Assembly: GCA_046726215.1 (NCBI GenBank)
Contig: JBKPAA010000019.1
Location: 1 to 64,000, forward strand
DNA length: 64,000 bases
From: DASQUK01 sp046726215
GTDB lineage: Bacteria > Actinomycetota > Acidimicrobiia > Acidimicrobiales > VFJN01
Direction of reading: 5' to 3'
A program made the position numbers and the translations under genes. The notes under the pieces are model-generated. The model was given only the letters and a program-made list of their open reading frames with translations, had not been told where the DNA came from and searched no databases. Positions 17,295-26,334 of the stretch are shown here, piece by piece (within the stretch, counting starts at the first letter, position 1; each line of letters starts with the position of its first letter).

Positions 17295-17747
17295 TCAGTC
17301 GACCGGCTCGACCACGGGCCAGTCGCGCTCGCCGCGGGCCATCCTGGCGATGTCGGCGAGCGTCAGCTCGTCGAGGTGGCGGCGCATGTGCTCGCCCAGC
17401 ACGCCCCAGATCGCCAGGAGCACGCACTGGCCCTCGTGATCGCAGGCGCCGTTCTGGTGGGGCTCGCCGAAGTCGCCCACGGTGATGGGACCGTCGACCG
17501 CGCTCACGATGTCGCCCAGCGTGATGGCGGCGGGCTCCCGTGCCAGCACGTAGCCGCCCCCGACCCCCCGCTTGGACCGCACGAGCCCCGCTCCCTTGAG
17601 CGCCAGGAGGATCTGCTCGAGGTAGGGCTGCGGCAGACCGGTCCGCTCGGCGATGTCGCGGACCGACGTCGGGCCCGCCTCGCCGACGTGCAGCGACAGC
17701 GACAGCAGCGCCCGACTGGCGTAGTCACCGCGGGTCGACACCTTCAT
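17295..17747 (-). CDS. Rrf2-family transcriptional regulator
   Basis: 150-residue winged-helix regulator. The N-terminus MKVSTRGDYASRALLSLS and the recognition region LPQPYLEQILLALKGAGLVRSKRGVGGGY are typical Rrf2. Only two cysteines are visible in the effector region (Cys102 and Cys108, in ACDHEGQC), whereas IscR-type Fe-S regulators use three; a cluster with another ligand or a thiol switch remains possible. It stands alone and divergent from a phosphodiesterase gene. The ATG follows a TACGCT box by six bases. Confidence 0.9.
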   Translation of the reverse strand: MKVSTRGDYASRALLSLSLHVGEAGPTSVRDIAERTGLPQPYLEQILLALKGAGLVRSKRGVGGGYVLAREPAAITLGDIVSAVDGPITVGDFGEPHQNGACDHEGQCVLLAIWGVLGEHMRRHLDELTLADIARMARGERDWPVVEPVD

Positions 17748-17753
17748 GCCGCG

Positions 17754-17759
17754 AGCGTA
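17754..17759 (-). promoter_or_regulatory. Candidate -10 box of the Rrf2 gene
   Basis: TACGCT on the minus strand six bases before the ATG at 17747; leaderless arrangement. Confidence 0.45.
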
Positions 17760-17911
17760 ACGAGTCGGTCGCAGACCGACGCCGCTAGGGGTGGCGGCCG
17801 GGGTCGGGCTGGACTGTACGGGCCGCAGTGCGAACCCGGCTGCGAGGCCGCAGCCACCCTGCCCGGTCGGCCCCGGGCCTGGGTACGGTGGGCCGAAGGA
17901 AAGGCACAGGC

Positions 17912-19012
17912 GTGGTGGACGAACCTCTGATACCTGACTACGGCGGGGCCTGCATCACGAATGTCGTGCCGGCGCTCCTGGGACCACCGGACGAAGCGCC
18001 GCGCTGGCTCCCGGCGGTCGCCGTCGACGCCCGCCAGGTGGTGTTGTTCGTGCTCGACGGCATGGGGTGGGAGCAGGTCACGGTGCGGCGCTCTCTGGCC
18101 CCCACGCTGTCGGCGATGCAGGGTGGCGCCATCACTACCGTGGCGCCCTCGACGACGTCGACGGCCCTCACGTCCATCACCACCGGCCTGCCGCCGGGGG
18201 AGCACGGCATGGTCGGCTATCGCATGGCCGTGCACGGCGAGGTGCTCAACGTCCTGCGCTGGGCAACGGCCGCCGGTGACGCCCACCAGACCCTGCCCCC
18301 GGCCAAGATGCAGCCGGTGGCCGCGTTCCTGGGCCAGCGTCCGCCGGTGGTGACCCGGGCCGAGTACCGCCGCTCGGGGTTCACCGGCGCCCACCTCGAA
18401 CCCGCCCGGTTCTGGGGGTACCGCACGATGGCGACCATGGTGGCGGAGGTCGAGGCCCTCCTGGGCCGCGGCGAGCCGTTCGTGTACGCGTACTACGACG
18501 GCTTGGACAAGGTGGCCCACGAGTACGGCCTGGGGGAGTACTACGACGCCGAGCTGACCTGGATCGACCAGGTCGTCGACCGGATGGTCTCCCGCCTGCC
18601 GGCGGGTGCCGCCCTGCTGGTCATCGCCGATCACGGCCAGGTCCAGACCGGGGACCAGGTCGTGGACCTGGCGCCCGGGGTGCTGGCGCTCTGCTCGATG
18701 CAGTCGGGCGAGGGACGGTTCCGCTGGCTGCACGCGCGGCCGGGGCGGGCCGGGGCGCTTCGGGAGGCGGCCGTCGAACACCACGGCGACGACGCCTGGG
18801 TTGTCACCCGGGACGAGATGGTGGCGGCCGGCTGGCTAGGCCCGGTGGTCACCGAGGCGGCACGGTCCCGGTTGGGGGACGTGGCCCTGGTGGCGCGCAC
18901 CAACGCCGCGTTCCACGACCCCCAGGACGTCGGCCCCTACGAGCTGGTGGGGCGCCACGGATCGTTGACCCGTGCCGAGATGCTGGTCCCCCTCCTGGCC
19001 GCACGCCGCTGA
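17912..19012 (+). CDS. Alkaline-phosphatase-superfamily phosphodiesterase
   Basis: 366-residue protein of the type I phosphodiesterase/nucleotide pyrophosphatase group. Metal and nucleophile sites are seen in VVLFVLDGMGWE (N-terminal Asp), APSTTSTALTSITTGLPPGEHGMVGY (nucleophile Thr/Ser region) and VIADHGQV (Asp-His). No signal peptide or membrane segment is evident, so it may be cytoplasmic. The substrate is not predictable from sequence. The GTG start was chosen because AAGGAAAGG lies just upstream (about 17896-17904); the frame is open further upstream without a better site. Confidence 0.8.
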   Translation: MVDEPLIPDYGGACITNVVPALLGPPDEAPRWLPAVAVDARQVVLFVLDGMGWEQVTVRRSLAPTLSAMQGGAITTVAPSTTSTALTSITTGLPPGEHGMVGYRMAVHGEVLNVLRWATAAGDAHQTLPPAKMQPVAAFLGQRPPVVTRAEYRRSGFTGAHLEPARFWGYRTMATMVAEVEALLGRGEPFVYAYYDGLDKVAHEYGLGEYYDAELTWIDQVVDRMVSRLPAGAALLVIADHGQVQTGDQVVDLAPGVLALCSMQSGEGRFRWLHARPGRAGALREAAVEHHGDDAWVVTRDEMVAAGWLGPVVTEAARSRLGDVALVARTNAAFHDPQDVGPYELVGRHGSLTRAEMLVPLLAARR

Positions 19013-19068
19013 TGGGCGGGTCGCCGGATCCCCTGGGGCGTGCGGGAAGGGTGCCAGACCGTGGCAGG

Positions 19069-19638
19069 ATGGCCCACATGTCGTTCGCCGCCGATCAGAG
19101 CGCCAGCCGACGCGGGCCGGGTCAGCCACCGGCGGGCTTGGCCGGGGGGGCCGGCGTGGGGTCGGCTCCCGGTCCGGTCGAGCACCCCGAGGTGGTGAAG
19201 CCCGGCGAGGAGCCCGACCAGCCCAACGAGGCCGTCGAACAACCGGCCAAGGTCATGCGGATCGGGTCGATGATCAAGCTGCTGCTGGAAGAGGTGCGCC
19301 AATCCGAGCTCGACGAGCAGAGCCGCGACCGCCTGCGGGAGATCTACGAGACGTCGATCTCGGAGCTGTCCGGGGCACTGTCGCCGGACCTGCGTGACGA
19401 GCTGGGCCGACTGGCCCACCCGTTCGCCGACACGGCGACCCCGAGCGAGGCGGAGCTGCGGGTGGCCAAGGCCCAGCTGGTGGGCTGGCTGGAGGGCCTG
19501 TTCCACGGCATCCAGGCCACGCTCTTCGCCCAGCAGATGGCGGCCAGGCAACAGCTCGACGAGATGCGCCGGCGGCTTCCTCCCGGCGCACCGCAGCCCA
19601 ACGTCGAGGCCGAGGCGCGGCCGGGCACATATCTCTAG
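19069..19638 (+). CDS. bpa: Bacterial proteasome activator Bpa/PafE
   Basis: ATP-independent ring activator of the 20S proteasome. 189 residues: a disordered Pro/Gly-rich N-terminus (1-50), then the four-helix domain with KVMRIGSMIKLLLEEVR, LREIYETSISELSGALSPDL and QLVGWLEGLFHGIQATLFAQQMA. The domain closely follows the mycobacterial protein as I remember it. The C-terminus is GTYL, against GQYL in mycobacteria; these residues dock into the proteasome alpha ring. No proteasome genes lie in this window. ATG at 19069 or 19078 are both possible. Confidence 0.88.
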   Translation: MAHMSFAADQSASRRGPGQPPAGLAGGAGVGSAPGPVEHPEVVKPGEEPDQPNEAVEQPAKVMRIGSMIKLLLEEVRQSELDEQSRDRLREIYETSISELSGALSPDLRDELGRLAHPFADTATPSEAELRVAKAQLVGWLEGLFHGIQATLFAQQMAARQQLDEMRRRLPPGAPQPNVEAEARPGTYL

Positions 19639-19725
19639 GGTTCCGCGGCCTCACGGCCTGGGTTACCCAAAGTGTGGCGCCCTCTTCCCTCCGTGGTGTG
19701 CCTCCCTTCCAGGTGAGGCGGCACG

Positions 19726-19731
19726 TAGGCT
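19726..19731 (+). promoter_or_regulatory. Candidate -10 box of the GGDEF-like gene
   Basis: TAGGCT eight bases before the ATG at 19740; supports that start over the in-frame GTG at 19674. Confidence 0.4.
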
Positions 19732-19739
19732 TGGCGTCG

Positions 19740-21176
19740 ATGGGGATGCCGGGAAGCGCGCGGACGGGCCGCTGGCGCGAGCACGGAGCTCGGGCGCTGG
19801 TGGTGCTCGCCATCTCGGCGGTGGTCGTGGCCGTTGCGGTCGGACTGATGGCCGCGGGCATCGATGGCGTCGAGGTCGTCGCCACCCTGCTGTTCGTCCC
19901 GGTGTTCGCCGCCGGGCTGTTCGCTGGGCGTCGCGTGGGCTGGCTGGCGGCGGCGGTGGCCACGGTCGTGTACCTGGCCCTCCGCTCGGCCGACGTGAAC
20001 GACGCGGGACTGGCGAGCGTGTTGTTGCTGGCGATGACACGAGCGGTTGCGTACACCGTCGCCGCCGAGGTGGGCCTGCGGGCCCAACCCGTGGTCGACC
20101 GGCTGTCCCAGGGCAACGAGTGGGACGATTCACCGCTCATGGCGCGCGGGCGGGCGTTCTCGAGGCGCGAGCGCCCCGGGGTTGACACGTTCGCCGCGGG
20201 CCAGCAGACCTCGGTGTGGGTGACGTCCGGGGACTACGCCGACTACGCCGACCACGCCGACCACGCTGGGTCGGCCTACGTCGACCCGGTGCCTTCGGGG
20301 CCCGCGCCGGTGCTGGCCGACGCGGGCAGGGCGGGATCGGAATGGGCCGAGCCCCTGGGGCCGCTCGCCTCGGACCCGGGCTGGCCGTCCGAGGCACCCG
20401 CGCGCCCGCCAGCAGCCAACGGCCGGCCGCCGGACTCGCCCCGCGCGGCACCTCCCCCTTGGTCCGATCCCTACGGGAGCCCGGCCGTCCCGGAGGGCGA
20501 TCCCCGAGCCTGGCAGCCCCCGGCGCGGTCGCCGGCGCCCTGGTCGGATCCCACCGGCACACCGGCCGTGGCCGACCCCGACGACCACCGGTGGCAGCCG
20601 GGGGGGTGGTACGACGCCGTGCCACCACCGCCGGTTCGACCCGCGTCCCCGCGGCGCCGGGCGGCATCGGCGGCCACACCGTCGCCGCCGGCCCCGGCGG
20701 TCGATCCCGAGACCCGGTTGTGGACCGCCCGGTTCCTCTGCGACCGCATCGCCTCCGAGAAGGCGCAGTGCCGGCGCAGCGGGAGCCCGTTCTCGTTGGT
20801 GCTGGTCCAGGTACCGGACGAGCCCTTCGCCCTGCTGCCATACCGGCGCCAGGTCACGGTATTGCGGGAGCTGGGGCACCAGTTCGTCGCCGGCGGGGTG
20901 GTCGATCACCTGGTCCACGTGCCGGACCAGACCCAGCACTGGTTCGCGGTGGTGCTCCCGGACGTCGATCGCGCCGGCGCCCAGATGCTGGAGGGGCGCC
21001 TGCGCCTCGGCATCGGCGGGTATCTCCGCAGCCGGGGCCTACCGCTGCCCGAGCTGGAGAGCGCATCGCTGACCACGCCCGACGACGATCCGGCGCTGGG
21101 CGCGATCTGGGATGCGCTCGCCGGTCGCGGAGATCCGGCCGGCGCCGGGTCCTCCTCCGGCGTGCTGGCGTACTGA
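19740..21176 (+). CDS. Membrane protein with degenerate GGDEF domain
   Basis: 478-residue protein in three parts. Residues about 20-115 hold three or four hydrophobic segments (LVVLAISAVVVAVAVGLMAA, LLFVPVFAAGLFAGRRVGW and others). Residues about 150-320 are Pro/Asp/Ser-rich and low complexity, with a Tyr-Ala-Asp / His-Ala-Asp codon repeat at 20231-20267. The C-terminal domain starts DPETRLWTARFLCDRIASE, like the beginning of GGDEF domains. Its active loop is replaced: TQHWF (residues 398-402) stands where GGDEF should be, before AVVLPDVDRAG. It is therefore unlikely to make cyclic di-GMP; a sensing or scaffolding role is inference. Confidence 0.65.
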   Translation: MGMPGSARTGRWREHGARALVVLAISAVVVAVAVGLMAAGIDGVEVVATLLFVPVFAAGLFAGRRVGWLAAAVATVVYLALRSADVNDAGLASVLLLAMTRAVAYTVAAEVGLRAQPVVDRLSQGNEWDDSPLMARGRAFSRRERPGVDTFAAGQQTSVWVTSGDYADYADHADHAGSAYVDPVPSGPAPVLADAGRAGSEWAEPLGPLASDPGWPSEAPARPPAANGRPPDSPRAAPPPWSDPYGSPAVPEGDPRAWQPPARSPAPWSDPTGTPAVADPDDHRWQPGGWYDAVPPPPVRPASPRRRAASAATPSPPAPAVDPETRLWTARFLCDRIASEKAQCRRSGSPFSLVLVQVPDEPFALLPYRRQVTVLRELGHQFVAGGVVDHLVHVPDQTQHWFAVVLPDVDRAGAQMLEGRLRLGIGGYLRSRGLPLPELESASLTTPDDDPALGAIWDALAGRGDPAGAGSSSGVLAY

Positions 21177-21263
21177 TCCCGCCGCCGGCGCTCGCGCTCG
21201 GAACGGAACGGTCCCGGGAGCCCCACCGGGCGCGCTACGCTCGACGAATCACACGGGTGTCAT

Positions 21264-21287
21264 TTGTCCACAGGCCCCTGTGGAAGA
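21264..21287. promoter_or_regulatory. DnaA-box-like palindrome upstream of dnaE
   Basis: TTGTCCACA (21264-21272) matches the high-GC actinomycete form of the DnaA box. TCCACAGG (21267-21274) and CCTGTGGA (21277-21284) are perfect 8-base arms around CC, and the opposite strand reads TCTTCCACA (7 of 9). It lies 52-75 bases before the dnaE start and 23 bases after a TACGCT box (21236-21241). Confidence 0.5.
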
Positions 21288-21338
21288 CCAGCCGGTGATC
21301 TTGATCGAGCAGGTTCGCGACGGAGGGAGTCGGCCGGG

Positions 21339-24300
21339 GTGCATCCTCGCAGCAGCTTCACCCACCTCCACGTCCACACCGAGTACTCGATGCTCGACGG
21401 GGCCGCCCGCATCGGCGAGGTCGTCGGCGCCGCCGTGGCCGACGGACAGCCGGCCCTCGGCATCACCGACCACGGCAACATGTACGGGATCCTCGACTTC
21501 TACAAGGAGTGCCACAAGCAGGGGATCAAGCCCGTTCTGGGCACCGAGGCCTACATGGCCCACGAGTCCCGCTTCGAACGCCCGGCTCGGCGGGGACGAG
21601 TCGACGACACGGGCGGCGACACCGATGGTGGCAAGAAGCTCTACTACCACCTGACGCTGCTGGCCGAGACCAACGAGGGCTACCGCAACCTGATCCAGCT
21701 CGCCAGCCGGGCCTTCCTAGAGGGCTACTTCTACAAGCCACGCGTCGACTGGGAGACGCTGGCCGACCACGCGGGCGGACTCATGGCCACCACCGGTTGC
21801 CTGGGCGGGCACGTGCTCCAATCGCTGCTCCAGGGGGACATCGAGGGCGCGACCGCCAAGGCCGCCCGGCTCCAGGAAATCTTCGGCAAGAACAACCTGT
21901 TCGTGGAGCTGCAGGACCACGGGATCGCCGAGCAGCACAAGACCAACCCCCAACTGACCGAGATCGCCCGGCGCATCGGGGCGCCCCTGCTCGCCACCAA
22001 CGACAGCCACTACGTCCACCAGCATGACGCCGTGGCCCATGACGCCCTGCTGTGCGTGCAGACCGGTTCGCTGATGAGCGACCCCAACCGGTTCAAGTTC
22101 CAGGGCGACCAGCACTACCTGAAGTCCGCGGCCGAGATGCGGAGCCTGTTCGGCGACAAGCCCGAAGCCTGCGACAACACGCTGTGGATCGCCGAGCGGG
22201 CCGACGTCGAGATCGCCTTCGGCAAGCCGCAGCTACCCACCTTCCCCCTGCCCGAGGAGTTCGCCTACGACGGTGACTACCTGCGCCACCTGACGTTCGA
22301 GGGGGCCAAGCAGCGCTGGGGTGATCCGCTGCCCGACGACGTGGTCGAGCGGCTGGCCTACGAGCTGCAGGTGATCGCCGACATGGGCTTCAGCTCGTAC
22401 TTCCTCATCGTCTGGGACCTGATCGCTCACGCCCGGCGCAACGACATCCGGGTGGGCCCGGGGCGGGGGAGCGCGGCCGGATGCGCGGTGGCGTACTGCC
22501 TGCGAATCACCGACCTCGACCCCATCCGGTACGGCCTGCTGTTCGAGCGCTTCCTCAACCCGTCGCGCATCTCCATGCCCGACATCGACATGGACTTCGA
22601 CTCCCGCTTCCGCGACGAGATGATCCGCTACGCCGCCGAGCGCTACGGCCGCGACCACGTCGCCCAGATCGTCACCTTCTCCACCATCAAGGCCCGGGCG
22701 GCCGTGCGCGACGCCGCCCGGGTGCTGGGCCAGCCCTACGCCGTGGGAGACCGGGTGGCCAAGGCGATGCCGCCGCTGATCATGGGGCGTGACACCCCGC
22801 TCTACGCCTGCCTCGAAGCCCACCCGCGCTTCGAGGACGGCTACAAGATGGCGGCCGAGCTGCGGCAGATGTACGAGGACGACCCCGACGTCCAGCAGGT
22901 GGTCGACGTGGCCAAGGGCCTCGAGGGGCTGCGCCGCCAGGACGGGATCCACGCCGCCGCCGTGGTGATCACTAAGGAGCCGCTCACCGAATACCTGCCG
23001 ATCCAGCGCAAGCCCGAAAACGGCCAATCGCTGGAGGAAGCTCCCATCGTCACCCAGTACGAGATGCACGGTGTCGAGGATCTCGGCCTGCTCAAGATGG
23101 ACTTCCTGGGGCTGCGCAACCTCGACGTGATCACCGAAACGGTCGACGTGATCCGGCGCACCCGGGGCACCGAGCTCGACATCGACCGCGTGCCCCTCGA
23201 CGACGAGCCCACGTATGAGCTGCTCCGCCGCGGCGATTCCGTGGGCGTGTTCCAGCTAGAGGGCGGGCCGATGCGGTCCCTCATGCGGTCGCTCCAACCC
23301 ACCACGTTCGAGGACGTGGCGGCCCTGGTGGCGCTCTACCGCCCCGGCCCCATGGCCGCCAACATGCACAACGACTACGCCGACCGTAAGAATGGCCGCA
23401 AGCCGGTGGAATATCTCCACCCCGATGCCGCCGAAGTGCTGGGCGACACATATGGCCTATGCATCTATCAGGAGGGTGTCATGCGGATCGCGCAGCGATT
23501 CGCCGGATACTCCCTAGCCGAGGCCGACAATCTCCGCAAGGCGGCAGGCAAGAAGCGCCGCGAGATCATGGCGGCCGAGCGCGAAAAGTTCATCGAAGCG
23601 TGCGAGCGGACCGGCTATGGGGCCGGCCTGGGTAAGGCCTGGTTCGACATAATCGAGCCGTTCGCGGACTACGCCTTTCCCAAAGCCCACGCGTATGGCT
23701 ACGGGTTCGTCGCCTATCAAACGGCATATCTCAAGGCCAATTACCCGGCCGAGTACCTGGCGGCACTGCTCACCAGCGTCAAGGCCAGCCTCGAGAAGGC
23801 GGCCGTCTACCTCGCCGAGTGCCGGGCCATGGGCATCGCCGTCGAGGTGCCCGACATCAACCGGTCGGCGTCGGACTTCGTGCCGGTGGACGAGCCGGGC
23901 GACGACGCTGCCCGGGTGGCCGGCCATGGCGTCCGCGGGAGCGCCAAGGCCGCCATCATCTTCGGGTTGTCGGCGGTGCGCAACGTGGGCGAGGGGCTCG
24001 TGGCCCACATCGTCGCCGAACGCGACGCCAACGGTCCGTACGCCGACTTCTACGACTTCTGCCAACGGGTCGATACGTCCGTCCTCAACAAGCGCGCGAT
24101 CGAATCGCTGATCAAGGCGGGGGCCTTTGACGGCCTCGGCCACCCCCGCCGCGGGCTTCTCACGGTGTTCGAGCAGATCGTCGACCACACGTTGGCCCGG
24201 CGCCGGGAGCGCGACATGGGGATCATGACGCTGTTCGGCGACACCGACGGTGCCGGGGCCGGTGGCTTCGGCGACTTCGAGCGCTCGCCGATCCCCGACC

Positions 24301-24926
24301 TCGAGTTCGACAAACGCGACCGATTGGCGTTCGAGAAGGAGATGCTGGGGCTCTACGTGAGCGACCACCCGCTGCTGGGGGCCGAAGCGGCGCTCTCGCG
24401 CCGGGCCGACTGCTCGCTCGACGAGCTGGCCGACCTCGCCGATGGCGACCTCAAGGCGGTGGGCGGCGTCGTCACCGCGCTGCAGCGCAAGTGGACCCGC
24501 CGCGGCGATCTCATGGCGGTGTTCACGCTCGAGGACCTGCGGGCGTCGGCGGAGGTGATGGTCTTCCCCCGCACCATGACCGAGCACGGGCACAAGCTGG
24601 CCGACGACGCCGTCGTCATCGTGCGGGGCCGGGTCGACGCCCGGGACGACGCTCCCAAGCTCATCGCCCAGTCGATCGACGTGGTCGAGGTGGCCGCGAG
24701 CCAGGTCGAGCCGCTGCGGCTCCGCGTCCCGCCCCAACTGTTGTCCGAGGCCAAGGTGGCGCACCTCAAGCGGTTGCTCGCCGACCATCCCGGCGAGGCA
24801 CCGGTCTTCCTCCAGCTCGGGGAGCGGGGGGTCGTTCGGCTGCCCGAACGGTGGAACGTGGACGCCAGCAACGGCCTGGTGGGCCAGCTCCGGGAGGTGC
24901 TGGGCCCCGCCGTCATCGTCCGCTAG
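21339..24926 (+). CDS. dnaE: DNA polymerase III alpha subunit
   Basis: Replicative polymerase, 1195 residues. Order: N-terminal PHP domain beginning FTHLHVHTEYSMLDG, C-family polymerase core with VGPGRGSAAGCAV and the catalytic PDIDMDFDSRFRDEM, the beta-binding and helix-hairpin-helix region (DGIHAAAVVI earlier, FPKAHAYGYGFVAYQTAYLK later), and an OB domain near the end (LKAVGGVVTALQRKWTRRGD). The GTG at 21339 has GGAGGGAG at 21322-21329, better than the upstream in-frame start at 21264 that would overlap the DnaA-box palindrome. DnaE1 rather than the error-prone DnaE2 by length and intact PHP motifs (inference). Confidence 0.95.
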   Translation: MHPRSSFTHLHVHTEYSMLDGAARIGEVVGAAVADGQPALGITDHGNMYGILDFYKECHKQGIKPVLGTEAYMAHESRFERPARRGRVDDTGGDTDGGKKLYYHLTLLAETNEGYRNLIQLASRAFLEGYFYKPRVDWETLADHAGGLMATTGCLGGHVLQSLLQGDIEGATAKAARLQEIFGKNNLFVELQDHGIAEQHKTNPQLTEIARRIGAPLLATNDSHYVHQHDAVAHDALLCVQTGSLMSDPNRFKFQGDQHYLKSAAEMRSLFGDKPEACDNTLWIAERADVEIAFGKPQLPTFPLPEEFAYDGDYLRHLTFEGAKQRWGDPLPDDVVERLAYELQVIADMGFSSYFLIVWDLIAHARRNDIRVGPGRGSAAGCAVAYCLRITDLDPIRYGLLFERFLNPSRISMPDIDMDFDSRFRDEMIRYAAERYGRDHVAQIVTFSTIKARAAVRDAARVLGQPYAVGDRVAKAMPPLIMGRDTPLYACLEAHPRFEDGYKMAAELRQMYEDDPDVQQVVDVAKGLEGLRRQDGIHAAAVVITKEPLTEYLPIQRKPENGQSLEEAPIVTQYEMHGVEDLGLLKMDFLGLRNLDVITETVDVIRRTRGTELDIDRVPLDDEPTYELLRRGDSVGVFQLEGGPMRSLMRSLQPTTFEDVAALVALYRPGPMAANMHNDYADRKNGRKPVEYLHPDAAEVLGDTYGLCIYQEGVMRIAQRFAGYSLAEADNLRKAAGKKRREIMAAEREKFIEACERTGYGAGLGKAWFDIIEPFADYAFPKAHAYGYGFVAYQTAYLKANYPAEYLAALLTSVKASLEKAAVYLAECRAMGIAVEVPDINRSASDFVPVDEPGDDAARVAGHGVRGSAKAAIIFGLSAVRNVGEGLVAHIVAERDANGPYADFYDFCQRVDTSVLNKRAIESLIKAGAFDGLGHPRRGLLTVFEQIVDHTLARRRERDMGIMTLFGDTDGAGAGGFGDFERSPIPDLEFDKRDRLAFEKEMLGLYVSDHPLLGAEAALSRRADCSLDELADLADGDLKAVGGVVTALQRKWTRRGDLMAVFTLEDLRASAEVMVFPRTMTEHGHKLADDAVVIVRGRVDARDDAPKLIAQSIDVVEVAASQVEPLRLRVPPQLLSEAKVAHLKRLLADHPGEAPVFLQLGERGVVRLPERWNVDASNGLVGQLREVLGPAVIVR

Positions 24927-25030
24927 GTCGCTACCGCGCGCGCGTGTTCGGTCATCGGAGTTGCACGTCCCGCGTCGTTTGACTGGACTAGTGGCTTGTT
25001 GCCGCACGGAGAACGGGGGCTACGCCGGAG

Positions 25031-25702
25031 ATGTCGATCGCTGTAGACACGAAGGATTGCACGGCTCTCAGCGACGCTGAGCTGGTCGAGATGGCCGATC
25101 TCTGCGCGGAAGCCCGGTACAGCCACGAGATCGGCACGCTGTCGAAGCAGGCCGAGGCGTGGGTGCTGATCACACAGGTCCGCGACGAGGGCAAGCTCAA
25201 GGGCTTCGCCTTCTCCACGCTCGAGCGCATCGGAGGCACGCCGTGCGTGCTGGTGGGCCTGGCGTCGGTGCGGCGCAGCTCCAAGCGGGACACCGTGCTG
25301 CGGGCACTGGTGCAGGACCTCCTGCGCCGAGCGGTGCTCGCCTTCCCCGACGAGGACGTGCTGGTGGCGGCCCGGTTCGGCGATGTGGGCGGCTTCGACG
25401 CGTTCCGCAACCTCAACGACATCGTCCCCCGCGCCGGCCACAAGGCCACCGGCGAGGAACGGGCCTGGGGCGGGCGCCTCGCCAAGCGTTACGGCATCGA
25501 GGCGAGCGCGTACGACCAGCGGGCGTTCGTTGCCCGGGGCGACGGCAGCGGCCCGGCTCCGGTGTTCGATCACGAGACGCTGCATCCGGAGCAGAGCGAC
25601 CAGGACGTCGCCGAGCGGTTCGAGGCGTTGCACGCCGACAAGGGCGACAGCGTCGTCGGCTTCGGCTGGGCCATGGAGGAAGACCTCCGCAAGCTCGCCT
25701 GA
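25031..25702 (+). CDS. Conserved hypothetical protein
   Basis: 223 residues, no signal peptide or membrane segment. I do not recognise the family. The N-terminal half (ARYSHEIGTLSKQAEAWVLITQV, GFAFSTLERIGGTPCVLVGLASVRRSSKRDTVLRALV) has the pattern of an acetyltransferase-like fold: beta hairpin, then a helix after a basic loop. No acetyl-CoA motif is certain. The C-terminal part is acidic and ends FGWAMEEDLRKLA. A 104-base gap separates it from dnaE, and it is 11 bases from the nitroreductase gene, suggesting a two-gene unit. Confidence 0.6.
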   Translation: MSIAVDTKDCTALSDAELVEMADLCAEARYSHEIGTLSKQAEAWVLITQVRDEGKLKGFAFSTLERIGGTPCVLVGLASVRRSSKRDTVLRALVQDLLRRAVLAFPDEDVLVAARFGDVGGFDAFRNLNDIVPRAGHKATGEERAWGGRLAKRYGIEASAYDQRAFVARGDGSGPAPVFDHETLHPEQSDQDVAERFEALHADKGDSVVGFGWAMEEDLRKLA

Positions 25703-25713
25703 CCGGAGGTCGC

Positions 25714-26310
25714 ATGGAGCTCGGCGACGCCGTCCGGCGACGTCGGATGGTGCGGGCCTTCGACCGGCGCCCGGTGCCGCGAGCGCTGGTCGACCGGCTG
25801 CTCGACCTGGCCCGCCGGTCGCCCTCGGCGGGCAACACCCAGGCGTGGTCGTTCGTGGTCCTGGAGGGCGCCCAGACGGCGGCCCTGTGGGACATCACCC
25901 TGCCGGCCGACCGGCGCGCCGCGTTCCGGTGGCCGGGCCTGCTCGACGCCCCGGTGGTCGTGTTGCCGCTGGTGTCGCCCGACGCCTACGTCGAGCGCTA
26001 TCGCGAGCCCGACAAGTGGGCCACCGGCCTGGGGGTGGGCACATCCGCCTGGCCGGTGCCCTACTGGTGGGTCGACGGTGGGATGGCCGTGCAGACCCTG
26101 TTGCTCGCCGCCGTCGACGCCGGCCTGGGGGCGCTGTTCTACGGGCTGTTCGACGACGAACGGCCGGTGCTCGGTCGCCTCGGGGTGCCGCCCGGCTGGC
26201 GGGCGTTGGGCGCGATCGCCCTCGGCTGGCCCCGGCCCGACGAGCCCGGACGGTCCTCGGCCCGGCGCCGCCCGGCGCTCGACGAGGTGGTCCACCGCGG
26301 CGGCTGGTAG
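25714..26310 (+). CDS. Nitroreductase-family protein
   Basis: FMN-dependent oxidoreductase fold, 198 residues. The N-terminus RRRMVRAFDRRPVPRALVDRLLDLARRSPSAGNTQAWSF carries the family's FMN-binding Arg-rich loop and SPSAGNTQ motif. MAVQTLLLAAVDAGLGALFYGLF forms the dimer and cofactor core, and GAIALGWP ends it. The natural substrate is unknown; F420- or flavin-dependent activity cannot be told apart by eye. GGAGGT just before the ATG sets the start. Confidence 0.85.
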   Translation: MELGDAVRRRRMVRAFDRRPVPRALVDRLLDLARRSPSAGNTQAWSFVVLEGAQTAALWDITLPADRRAAFRWPGLLDAPVVVLPLVSPDAYVERYREPDKWATGLGVGTSAWPVPYWWVDGGMAVQTLLLAAVDAGLGALFYGLFDDERPVLGRLGVPPGWRALGAIALGWPRPDEPGRSSARRRPALDEVVHRGGW

Positions 26311-26321
26311 GCGCCCGGGGT

Positions 26322-26327
26322 TAGCGT
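26322..26327 (+). promoter_or_regulatory. Candidate -10 box of the MDR oxidoreductase gene
   Basis: TAGCGT seven bases before the ATG at 26335, no Shine-Dalgarno sequence between. Confidence 0.4.
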
Positions 26328-26334
26328 CCGCCGG

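Noticed and set aside
20231..20267. Microsatellite-like repeat in the GGDEF-like gene
   Set aside because: Just a short codon repeat (Tyr-Ala-Asp, His-Ala-Asp) inside a disordered linker; noted in the gene entry but not a separate element.
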